Assembly: GCA_030595925.1 (NCBI GenBank)
Contig: JAUVLC010000083.1
Span: 1 to 10,842, forward strand
Reading direction: 5' to 3'
Source: Clostridia bacterium
GTDB taxonomy: Bacteria > CBDUZB01 > JAGLHV01
Length of the DNA: 10,842 nt
The position numbers and the translations under genes are program-made. Under the pieces are notes generated by a model. The model was not told the origin of the DNA and did not search any database. It was given only the letters and a program-made list of their open reading frames with translations. Below are positions 1-5,790 of the stretch, piece by piece (the stretch's first letter is position 1; every line of letters begins with the position of its first letter).

Positions 1-1017
1 GGTGACCATAAACAGACGGCAGTGGCAATTGCTCAAAAATTGGGTTTTTTTAAAAATGATATCCGTGCATTGACCGGCGTAGAATTGGACAAATTAAGTA
101 ATGAAGCCTTTAAAGAAGAAGTTACTAAAACTGCCGTATACGCCCGTGTCTCCCCTGAGCATAAATTAAGAATTGTCCGTGCACTACGAGAGCATAATGA
201 AATTGTGGCAATGACCGGGGACGGAGTAAATGATGCTCCTGCGGTCAAAGAAGCCGATATCGGAATAGCTATGGGAATTACCGGCACCGATGTAACCAAA
301 GAGGTATCGGATATGGTTATTACTGATGATAATTTTGCCTCTATCGTATCCGCAATTAAAGAAGGCAGAGGCGTTTATGATAATATAAAAAAATTCATCC
401 ATTACCTGCTTTCCTGTAATATGGGAGAGATTTGCGTGATGTTTGTTTCTTCTTTAATCGGAATACCCATACCGCTGTTGCCTATTCATATACTCTGGGT
501 AAATGTGGTAACTGACGGCTTTCCGGCATTTGCCTTGGGAGTAGATCCCATAGACCCGCATATTATGCAGCGTTCTCCACGCTCTAAAAACGAGGCAGTG
601 GTAACCAAGAAAGGTGCATTGTTAATTCTACAGCAAGGTACTTTTATTGCCTTATGCAGTTTTTTGTCGTTTGTTTTTGTTTTATATGTGGAAAAAGCAT
701 CAATAGAAAGGGCCAGAACAGTAGCCTTTATTGTCCTGGCCTGTGCACAATTATTTCATACCTTTAATTGCCGCAGTAAGACCCAATCAATATTTAAGCT
801 GGGAGTATTCACCAATAAGAAAATTATTTATGCCGCATTAATATCATTTTTACTTCAAATTGCCGTGGTCCATATACCCTTTCTTCAAAAGGTATTCAAA
901 ACAGAAACATTGGCCTTTTCAGATTGGTTATTAATAGTGATTATCTCATCTTTCCCATTGTGGGCAGTAGAAATAGTGAAAATGTTTAAGAGAAAAAGGA
1001 ATTTCTGTTCCATTTGA
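1..1017 (+). CDS. P-type cation (Ca2+-type, P2A) ATPase, C-terminal part
   Basis: The reading frame is open from base 1, so the 5' end lies outside the window; 338 residues are visible. The fragment begins with GDHKQTA (nucleotide-domain 'TGDHxxTA' motif), then has the P-domain hinge MTGDGVNDAP (about residues 71-80), the M5 segment with SCNMGE (N140, E143) and the M6 segment NVVTDGFPA (N168, T171, D172), followed by the four-helix C-terminal cation-ATPase domain. Those Asn, Glu, Thr and Asp positions are the ones that coordinate Ca2+ in SERCA-type pumps, so ATP-driven Ca2+ export across the inner membrane is the best call; another divalent cation is possible. The M8 position that is Glu908 in SERCA appears to be Gln250, which fits bacterial enzymes carrying a single ion. 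The phosphorylation DKTGT motif and actuator domain are upstream and not visible. No frameshift is seen, and the gene ends in TGA. Confidence 0.95.
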   Translation, partial: GDHKQTAVAIAQKLGFFKNDIRALTGVELDKLSNEAFKEEVTKTAVYARVSPEHKLRIVRALREHNEIVAMTGDGVNDAPAVKEADIGIAMGITGTDVTKEVSDMVITDDNFASIVSAIKEGRGVYDNIKKFIHYLLSCNMGEICVMFVSSLIGIPIPLLPIHILWVNVVTDGFPAFALGVDPIDPHIMQRSPRSKNEAVVTKKGALLILQQGTFIALCSFLSFVFVLYVEKASIERARTVAFIVLACAQLFHTFNCRSKTQSIFKLGVFTNKKIIYAALISFLLQIAVVHIPFLQKVFKTETLAFSDWLLIVIISSFPLWAVEIVKMFKRKRNFCSI

Positions 1018-1021
1018 AATA

Positions 1022-1059
1022 TGTAACAACCATGTTACAGTTGTAACATTTTTGTTACA
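1022..1059. repeat. Tandem TGTAACA-N4-TGTTACA palindromes
   Basis: Two 18-bp palindromes of the form TGTAACA-N4-TGTTACA lie at 1022-1039 and 1042-1059, only 2 bp apart, immediately after the ATPase stop codon. The second can be extended to TTGTAACA...TGTTACAA (1041-1060). The repeated identical half-sites at fixed spacing look like a double operator for a dimeric repressor or activator. Each unit could also fold as a 7-bp stem with a 4-nt loop, but no U-run follows on either strand, so terminator function is weak. The region sits between two gene 3' ends, an odd place for an operator. Confidence 0.6.
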
Positions 1060-1169
1060 AAAGTCTCCACTTCCTACGCAACACAATCCTATTAGTATGT
1101 ATTGAAAACGACAATAAGAGAAATGTTTATTATCCTTTTTGGTCTAAATATAAAAAGTTTCATAGATTG

Positions 1170-1230
1170 TTATCAAAATAAATACCCATTTACTTTGATA
1201 AGCATAATCTTATCAAAATATACTTTGACA
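1170..1230. repeat. TTATCAAA / TTTGATAA inverted-repeat cluster
   Basis: TTATCAAA occurs at 1170-1177 and 1210-1217, and its complement TTTGATAA at 1194-1201. The central pair extends to a 9-bp stem, TTTGATAAG (1194-1202) with CTTATCAAA (1209-1217), around a 6-nt loop. Flanking sequence is also duplicated: TACTTTGATA at 1191 and TACTTTGACA at 1221. The middle arm can pair with either outer arm, so two mutually exclusive hairpins are possible. It lies just beyond the 3' end of the minus-strand operon and could be a weak terminator, an RNA-end structure or a protein site; the missing U-run argues against a classical terminator. Confidence 0.5.
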
Positions 1231-1233
1231 ATT

Positions 1234-1250
1234 TTAGTAGCTATTAGTAG
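1234..1250. repeat. Two TTAGTAG sites 10 bp apart
   Basis: TTAGTAG occurs at 1234-1240 and again at 1244-1250, exactly one helical turn apart. The same motif with the same 10-bp phasing is found twice in the fic promoter region (3687-3703 and 3843-3859). A related ATTAGTAT lies at 1091-1098. This places the motif on both sides of the fic/zinc-ribbon operon. The site may be a protein-binding site or the edge of a mobile cassette; it is short, so chance in AT-rich DNA cannot be excluded. Confidence 0.4.
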
Positions 1251-1277
1251 ATAAAGAGAGGGATATATATATTTATT

Positions 1278-1721
1278 TTACTCTTGTTTAGATTTTTTAA
1301 AACCTCTAATCAATAATTGCAAAAAACCAACTTTTTCTTTATTTGCCCTTTCTACACGATCGATTTCTGTAGAATCTAACCATACTCCACCACATTTTTC
1401 ACAAACATCCAGTGTTATGCTGGGTTCTTTTTTGTAAGGACCTTTTTTAAGCATAATTTTACATCGCGGACATTTCCCTTCTTTCTCGTCTAATTTTCGA
1501 TCCATTTCCTTCCCTAATGTTGGAGAATCGATAATCGTTAATTTTTCGGTAGTATATTTATCAAGTTCCCCTTTGTCAAACCAAACCCCTCCACAAACAA
1601 AACATTGATCCACTTCCAGAATATAAGAAAGCCCTACCCCTTTTAATTCTTTAAACTCATGAACTTCCTTAACATTTATTTCCTTTTTTTGCAATTTGCC
1701 AAGACATTTAGGACAATCCAT
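1278..1721 (-). CDS. Double zf-TFIIB-type zinc-ribbon protein (second paralogue)
   Basis: The protein has 147 residues and two zinc-ribbon modules. Module 1 uses CxxC at C3/C6 and CxxC at C40/C43, followed by GGVWFDKGEL. Module 2 uses C84/C87 and C107/C110, followed by GGVWLDSTEI. The CxxCGGxW(F/L)D signature is that of the zf-TFIIB domain family, small zinc-binding proteins of mostly unknown role. The C-terminal tail (about 128-147) is basic and partly hydrophobic. There is no signal peptide or membrane segment, so it is cytoplasmic. A strong AGGAGG (1730-1735) lies 8 nt upstream of the ATG, and the gene starts 12 nt after its paralogue, so the two are co-transcribed and probably translationally linked. 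The similar domain order and Cys spacing indicate tandem duplication with later divergence. Nucleic-acid or protein binding is possible but not shown. Confidence 0.88.
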   Translation of the reverse strand: MDCPKCLGKLQKKEINVKEVHEFKELKGVGLSYILEVDQCFVCGGVWFDKGELDKYTTEKLTIIDSPTLGKEMDRKLDEKEGKCPRCKIMLKKGPYKKEPSITLDVCEKCGGVWLDSTEIDRVERANKEKVGFLQLLIRGFKKSKQE

Positions 1722-1733
1722 AACTACTACCTC

Positions 1734-2192
1734 CTATTTTTTTTTAGAAGAAAAAAAGTTTTTAAATATTTCTCTAAGATAACGAGAAACAAGAGCATGT
1801 CTTTCCCCAAAAGAAAAATTCTTGTCTTCGAGTTTATCCAGTTCTGAACTATCAAGCCATATTCCCTGACATTTCTCACATACATCTATCAAAAATCCCG
1901 CTCGTTTCGGGGCTGGTTTCTTAATCATCATTTGGTTGCACTTTGGACATCTACCTTCTTTTTTATTCAGTTCTTTATACTCTGCTACTTTGGGAGAATT
2001 TAGAATTAACAATTTTTCAGCTAAATACTGCTCTAATTCTTTTGCATCAAACCAAATCCCATTGCAACTTAAACATTGATCCAGTTCAATTTTACCTACT
2101 TGTTCTGCATCATTTAAAATATCGGACCCATATTCAGGGCGTGTCGTTACTGTAACCTTATTCAGAACTCCTCCGCATTTCGGACATTTCAT
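1734..2192 (-). CDS. Double zf-TFIIB-type zinc-ribbon protein (first paralogue)
   Basis: The protein has 152 residues and the same plan as its downstream neighbour: CxxC pairs at C3/C6 and C40/C43 with NGIWFDAKEL, then C82/C85 and C105/C108 with QGIWLDSSEL. All eight zinc-ligand cysteines are present. The linker between modules and the basic C-terminal tail (about 125-152, ending SSKKK) differ from the paralogue, so the two are not a recent copy. The start ATG is preceded by a purine-rich GGAGAAAGGAGA stretch, and the gene begins 25 nt after the fic stop codon, placing it second in the fic operon. Function is unknown; zf-TFIIB proteins have no well-established biochemical role. In this setting it could be a substrate, partner or regulator of the Fic enzyme (inference). 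Confidence 0.88.
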   Translation of the reverse strand: MKCPKCGGVLNKVTVTTRPEYGSDILNDAEQVGKIELDQCLSCNGIWFDAKELEQYLAEKLLILNSPKVAEYKELNKKEGRCPKCNQMMIKKPAPKRAGFLIDVCEKCQGIWLDSSELDKLEDKNFSFGERHALVSRYLREIFKNFFSSKKK

Positions 2193-2217
2193 TTTACTGC
2201 ACTCTCCTTTCTCCTTT

Positions 2218-3561
2218 TTAACTTAATTCTTTTAACTTTTCATTTAAATTTGTTATTGGTAAATAGCAAAATTCTTTTCCTATTTTTCTTTTTTCTAAAA
2301 ATCCTTTCTGTTCAAGTTCCAGCAGGTCTGTTCTTGCTGTTTGGTAAACAACATTGTGCATATTTTGGATAAATTTTATTGTGTATGTTGCATCCGGATG
2401 TGTTATCGCATGTTGCAATAAATCAGATTGCCTATGATTTAAATTAGGATAAATTCTAATAATTTTTTCTGTCTTATGCAGCTCGGTTTGTTTCTTTAAC
2501 AAATAATTTCTTAACGATTCAATTGCCGAATGAATCACCTTAAGATTAAAAACTAAAAAATAGGTAATATCTAAATCGTCAATTTCCGAATAAAGATATG
2601 CCCGTGCATATTGTGCGGGAGCTTTTACTATTATACGGGAAATAGATAAATATTCAAACATCCAATATCCATTTTTCATCATAAACCAATAAAATATTGC
2701 TCTTGCCGTTCTTCCGTTTCCATCGATAAAAGGATGTATATATGCCAGCCAAAAATGCAATATAATAGCTTTAATAATAGGATGAACAAATATTTCCTTT
2801 GAAGATTCATTGGCAAAAGCACACATTTTTTTTATGCTTTCATCTATTTTATCCGGGGATGGAGGTGTATATAAAATTTTTCCGTCACTTTGATCAATAA
2901 CATTAATTTCCTCATCCTGTTCGTTTCTAAAACGCCCGACGGTATTATGCTCATCTAATGTCTCTTTTGTTATAGAAGCTTGTATTTCTATAATAAGTTC
3001 TTTGGATAATGCCCTATTACTAAAATTCTTAATATTTTTTATCGTAATATAATTGTTGATAATCATCTGTTCTGCTTTGTCTTTGGGTTTTTTACCGGCC
3101 CTTAACATTTCTTTTGCCTTTTTTCTTGTAATAGCCGCACCTTCTAATTGACTTGAAGCAATGGCTTCTTCCATAATTGAATTAATTAAATATCGTTCTT
3201 TTTCTGCGGTATGCAACCCCGAATGTTCCGATAATATTTGCCCTCCTGCATTTTTGTCTATGTAGCTTATTTTTCTTAATATTGAATCTGTCAGACAATA
3301 ACTAAACTTATTTCCCTCTTTATCTCCTATTAAAATTCTTCTCGTTTGTTGCTGACGAATTAATTTTAAATAGTACCAGGCAACTTCACTGGATATTCCT
3401 TCCGGCATCGTAAAATACTTAAACTTATCCCAATAGACATATTCTTCATTTGCTTTTCTGCTTAATTCATTCATTTCCTCTGAATTCATTAGATTCAATA
3501 TCGTCGGAACATTTAATTTGGACATATTTTTCCAATCAGGAGCAATTTCCGGAATTTTCAT
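2218..3561 (-). CDS. fic: Fic-family protein adenylyltransferase (class II) with C-terminal winged helix
   Basis: The protein has 447 residues. The catalytic Fic motif HPFIDGNGRTAR is at residues 276-287 and is complete: His276 base, Asp280 metal ligand, and the GNGR phosphate-binding loop. Such enzymes transfer AMP (or a related nucleotide group) from NTP to Ser, Thr or Tyr side chains. The (S/T)xxxE(G/N) inhibitory motif is present as SSQLEG (136-141) upstream of the catalytic core, which defines class II; Glu140 would block productive ATP binding until the helix moves. A flap region with GKILYTPPSP (227-236) precedes the core. The C-terminal ~75 residues look like a winged helix (YQTARTDLLELEQKGFL, 406-422), a DNA-binding fold common in this type. 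It is the first gene of a three-gene operon with two zinc-ribbon genes. The ribosome site is weak (AGGGA). The target is unknown. Confidence 0.93.
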   Translation of the reverse strand: MKIPEIAPDWKNMSKLNVPTILNLMNSEEMNELSRKANEEYVYWDKFKYFTMPEGISSEVAWYYLKLIRQQQTRRILIGDKEGNKFSYCLTDSILRKISYIDKNAGGQILSEHSGLHTAEKERYLINSIMEEAIASSQLEGAAITRKKAKEMLRAGKKPKDKAEQMIINNYITIKNIKNFSNRALSKELIIEIQASITKETLDEHNTVGRFRNEQDEEINVIDQSDGKILYTPPSPDKIDESIKKMCAFANESSKEIFVHPIIKAIILHFWLAYIHPFIDGNGRTARAIFYWFMMKNGYWMFEYLSISRIIVKAPAQYARAYLYSEIDDLDITYFLVFNLKVIHSAIESLRNYLLKKQTELHKTEKIIRIYPNLNHRQSDLLQHAITHPDATYTIKFIQNMHNVVYQTARTDLLELEQKGFLEKRKIGKEFCYLPITNLNEKLKELS

Positions 3562-3606
3562 TATTTTCCCTTTTTTAATTCAAGTAATGTCAAAAATGTT
3601 TTATTT

Positions 3607-3655
3607 TTTGGTAGTCGCAGACTATATACGCAGGCTAAAGCCTGCGGCTACCAAA
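3607..3655. repeat. REP-like palindromic repeat
   Basis: TTTGGTAGTCGCAG (3607-3620) is complementary, with one G-T-type mismatch, to CTGCGGCTACCAAA (3642-3655). Nested inside is a perfect 7-bp hairpin, CGCAGGC-TAAA-GCCTGCG (3629-3646). This GC-rich island stands out in very AT-rich surroundings. GGTAGnCGCAGGCTAAAGCCTGCG is a type of extragenic palindrome I know to be highly repeated in several bacterial genomes. It lies in the 5' leader of the fic transcript, so it would be transcribed. Related ends recur at 5825-5838 and 6052-6069. Confidence 0.75.
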
Positions 3656-3666
3656 TAAAAATCATT

Positions 3667-3706
3667 CAAATACTAATTTAGTAGAAATTAGTATTTATTA
3701 GTAGTT
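3667..3706. repeat. 40-bp AT-rich direct repeat, copy 1 (ATTAGTA sites)
   Basis: This 40-bp block is repeated at 3823-3862 with a single difference (G3681 versus A3837). Each copy contains TACTAAT followed by two ATTAGTA sites 10 bp apart (3687-3693 and 3697-3703 here). The copy lies just downstream of the predicted fic transcription start, so a protein bound here would block the polymerase. The phasing on one helix face suggests cooperative binding of a regulator. Confidence 0.75.
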
Positions 3707-3726
3707 AGGCTATGCTTTCTGTTATT

Positions 3727-3756
3727 ATTTTAGAATATTATCGATTCTTTTGTCAA
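3727..3756 (-). promoter_or_regulatory. Sigma-70-type promoter for the fic/zinc-ribbon operon
   Basis: On the minus strand there is a perfect TTGACA -35 box (3751-3756 on the plus strand reads TGTCAA), an 18-bp spacer, and a TAAAAT -10 box (3727-3732). Transcription would start near 3720, giving a leader of about 160 nt before the fic ATG. The promoter sits between copy 1 of the ATTAGTA repeat (downstream) and the inverted copy (directly upstream of the -35 box), so it is likely to be controlled through those sites. Confidence 0.6.
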
Positions 3757-3763
3757 GTCTTTT

Positions 3764-3791
3764 CTACTAATTTTACAAATATTAGTATTTG
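3764..3791. repeat. Inverted, shortened copy of the ATTAGTA repeat
   Basis: Read on the opposite strand, this stretch matches the beginning of the 40-bp repeat (CCAAATACTAAT, then AATTAGTAG), with different internal bases. On the plus strand it shows TACTAAT (3765-3771) and ATTAGTA (3781-3787) facing each other. It starts 8 bp upstream of the predicted fic -35 box, a typical activator or repressor position. Confidence 0.55.
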
Positions 3792-3822
3792 GTTTTTTTC
3801 AGGGTTTTCTTTTTTCATTCTC

Positions 3823-3862
3823 CAAATACTAATTTAATAGAAATTAGTATTTATTAGTAGTT
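3823..3862. repeat. 40-bp AT-rich direct repeat, copy 2 (ATTAGTA sites)
   Basis: This is the second near-identical copy of the 40-bp block, with ATTAGTA at 3843-3849 and 3853-3859. It lies about 70 bp upstream of the predicted fic -35 box, so that with copy 1 it brackets the promoter and could support DNA looping. With only two direct copies and no regular spacing it is not a CRISPR array. Confidence 0.75.
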
Positions 3863-3968
3863 GGCCACCAACATCAAACTTTTGGCTGAAAACAAAATGG
3901 AATTTTTGTGAGGCAGGAAAGATATAGGAAAAATTCTGAAAAATTTTTCTTGTATCAAAAAAAAGGAT

Positions 3969-3998
3969 TTGACAAGCTTATAAAATATATGTTACACT
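3969..3998 (+). promoter_or_regulatory. Promoter for the tetR-barrel operon
   Basis: A perfect TTGACA (3969-3974) is followed, after 18 bp, by TACACT (3993-3998) with a TGT extended -10 element. Transcription would start near 4005, about 50 nt before the tetR ATG. Imperfect inverted sequences cover the start region and leader: TTTACG (4000-4005) with CGTAAA (4030-4035), TTACGG (4001-4006) with CCGTAA (4048-4053), and a perfect GGATATCC palindrome (4042-4049) over the ribosome site. These are candidates for a TetR autoregulatory operator. Confidence 0.55.
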
Positions 3999-4055
3999 GT
4001 TTACGGAAGGGATATGATATTACTAAAATCGTAAATATGGAGGATATCCGTAATA

Positions 4056-4652
4056 ATGGATAACGAATTAAGCCCAAAGTTAAAAAAGTTAGTTCAGACA
4101 GCTTGTGATTTATTTTTCCGTTATGGTATTAAACGGGTAAGTATTAAAGAAATCTGCCGGGAAGCTGAAATCAGTAAAATGACCTTTTATAAACATTTCC
4201 GTAATAAAGATGCCTTAGCCATATATATACTAAATGAATTTTTTAATGCCACCCATCATAAATTCGAGCAAATTTTAACCCAAAATACCCCCTTCGAGCA
4301 AAAAATCAGACAGATTGATATAAGAAAAAGGGAATTAACCAATGTTTGTGGCAGAGAATTTATTGATGAGTTACTAATAAATAAACATTCTGAATGCGGA
4401 AAATTTTTGATTAAAAAACGTAAGGAATCTAATAATTTAATCAAAAAGCTCTATACCGAAGCCCAAAAAAACGGAGAGATACGTTCTGATATAAAAATCG
4501 AATTTGTCATGTTTATGGTGGAGCACTTTAGAGAAATTATGCTCAATGAAACGATCAAAAAACTCTATCCTAATACAACAGACTTAATTAATGAACTGTT
4601 TAATTTTCTTTTTTATGGCATCAGCAATAAAAAGACTCCGATAATAAAATGA
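4056..4652 (+). CDS. TetR/AcrR-family transcriptional regulator
   Basis: The protein has 198 residues, normal for the family. Residues about 8-60 form the TetR_N helix-turn-helix, with the typical string TACDLFFRYGIKRVSIKEI, then REAEISKMTFYKHFRNKDAL. The rest is the variable helical ligand-binding and dimerisation domain, so the effector cannot be read from sequence. GGAGG (4039-4043) lies 12 nt before the ATG, slightly far. The stop codon overlaps the ATG of the next gene by 4 bp (ATGA), so repressor and barrel protein are translationally coupled. TetR proteins generally repress their own operon and neighbouring transport genes. Here the transporter locus downstream (to 10292) is the likely regulon, with a lipid or hydrophobic inducer plausible but unproven. 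Confidence 0.93.
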   Translation: MDNELSPKLKKLVQTACDLFFRYGIKRVSIKEICREAEISKMTFYKHFRNKDALAIYILNEFFNATHHKFEQILTQNTPFEQKIRQIDIRKRELTNVCGREFIDELLINKHSECGKFLIKKRKESNNLIKKLYTEAQKNGEIRSDIKIEFVMFMVEHFREIMLNETIKKLYPNTTDLINELFNFLFYGISNKKTPIIK

Positions 4653-5749
4653 AAAAATTTATAACTATTAATATTTTTATTTTTCTTTTATTTATCCCTT
4701 ACAATGTACTGGCACAATCTATATCCCAGCAGGGAACATTGTCCGGTTGGCTGACTATGGCAGATGAAAATACCGTCGGCTTCCGTTATCTCCCGGAGAT
4801 TGGAATATCCCAATCAATTACTAAGGAGAAAACCATAGATGCTGAAGTTTCATTAAATGCCTATACCTGGACGCCTATAGATTCCTTAGCTAATGTTGAG
4901 GATAATAGCAAGATAGAATTGTATCGTGCCTGGCTTCGTTACTCAGCTCAACAAATTGAAATGCGTTTAGGCCTGCAAAAAATAAACTTCGGCCCGGCAA
5001 AAGTTATGCGTTCACTAATGTGGTTTGACCAAATTAATATTCATGACCCGTTAAAATTAACCGATGGGGTTTATGCTCTACTGGGACGCTATTACTTTTT
5101 AAATAATGCTAATATCTGGGTCTGGGGATTATACGGAAATGATGCCCTTAAAGGATTAGAATTTGTAGAAACAAACGCTACTCATCCGGAGATGGGAGGA
5201 CGCTATCAATTTCCTACACCCCGGGGAGAATTTGCTTTTACTTATCATTACCGGCAAATTGACCGGGAATACTGGAATGAAGAGATGACCGGCACAATAA
5301 CCGATGGCTTAGAAAATCGTTATGCCATTGATGGGAACTGGGATATCGGAATAGGTCTGTGGTTTGAAGCAGTTAGAAGAGAAATAAAAATAGACAGTAA
5401 TAATAAAATGAGACAGGATAATTTAACTGTCGGTACTGACTATACTTTTCACCCCGGAATACATCTCTTATACGAACATTTCATTCAGTCAACGGATTTA
5501 AAAGAAGAAGATATAGATGAAACAAATAATTTTTCTGCTTTATCAATTGATTATAATTTTGGTATTATTGATACTATAACCATTATTGCTTATTACGACT
5601 GGAACAGGGAAAAAAATTATTTTTATTTAAACTGGCAACGCACTTACGACAATTGGAAGATAAACCTGATTGGGTTTTCTAACAGCAAAGACAATGATAA
5701 TACTTTCAGTGGAGAAGGTGTACAATGTATGGTTACCTATAATTATTGA
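4649..5749 (+). CDS. Exported outer-membrane beta-barrel protein (DUF1302-like)
   Basis: The protein has 366 residues. An N-terminal signal peptide (MKK followed by a hydrophobic run, with probable cleavage after VLA at about residue 22) directs it to the Sec pathway. The mature part is a succession of short alternating amphipathic strands rich in aromatic residues, and it ends in an aromatic-terminated strand (final residues TYNY), as expected for a BAM-assembled barrel. RAWLRYSAQQIEMRLGLQKI and the FDQINIHDP stretch resemble the 'strand-GxQxxxxG ... D.INP.D' pattern of DUF1302-type barrels, known for linkage to LolA-like proteins and transporters; I make this match by eye only. It overlaps tetR by 4 bp. 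It would be the outer-membrane component of the locus, perhaps a conduit for the cargo handled by the ABC complex. A generic porin is the alternative. Confidence 0.8.
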   Translation: MKKFITINIFIFLLFIPYNVLAQSISQQGTLSGWLTMADENTVGFRYLPEIGISQSITKEKTIDAEVSLNAYTWTPIDSLANVEDNSKIELYRAWLRYSAQQIEMRLGLQKINFGPAKVMRSLMWFDQINIHDPLKLTDGVYALLGRYYFLNNANIWVWGLYGNDALKGLEFVETNATHPEMGGRYQFPTPRGEFAFTYHYRQIDREYWNEEMTGTITDGLENRYAIDGNWDIGIGLWFEAVRREIKIDSNNKMRQDNLTVGTDYTFHPGIHLLYEHFIQSTDLKEEDIDETNNFSALSIDYNFGIIDTITIIAYYDWNREKNYFYLNWQRTYDNWKINLIGFSNSKDNDNTFSGEGVQCMVTYNY

Positions 5750-5790
5750 TGGACTGAGAACACACACATTCTGCGTTCAGGCAACGGGTA

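Noticed and set aside
33-402. Minus-strand open frames inside the ATPase gene
   Set aside because: They are complements of a clearly conserved P-type ATPase domain, with no independent start signals.
1022-1059. Intrinsic terminator for the ATPase gene
   Set aside because: The stems are 7 bp with little GC and no U-run follows on either strand; an operator-like reading explains the symmetry better.
1659-2155. Two short plus-strand open frames opposite the zinc-ribbon genes
   Set aside because: They lie antisense to well-supported cysteine-motif proteins and have low-complexity sequences.
3667-3862. CRISPR-like direct repeats
   Set aside because: There are only two direct copies, 156 bp start to start, with a promoter and an inverted copy between them and no cas genes.
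3928-3949. AT-only hairpin GAAAAATT/AATTTTTC as a terminator
   Set aside because: No transcript on the plus strand should end here, the stem has almost no GC, and runs of A and T make such pairing likely by chance.
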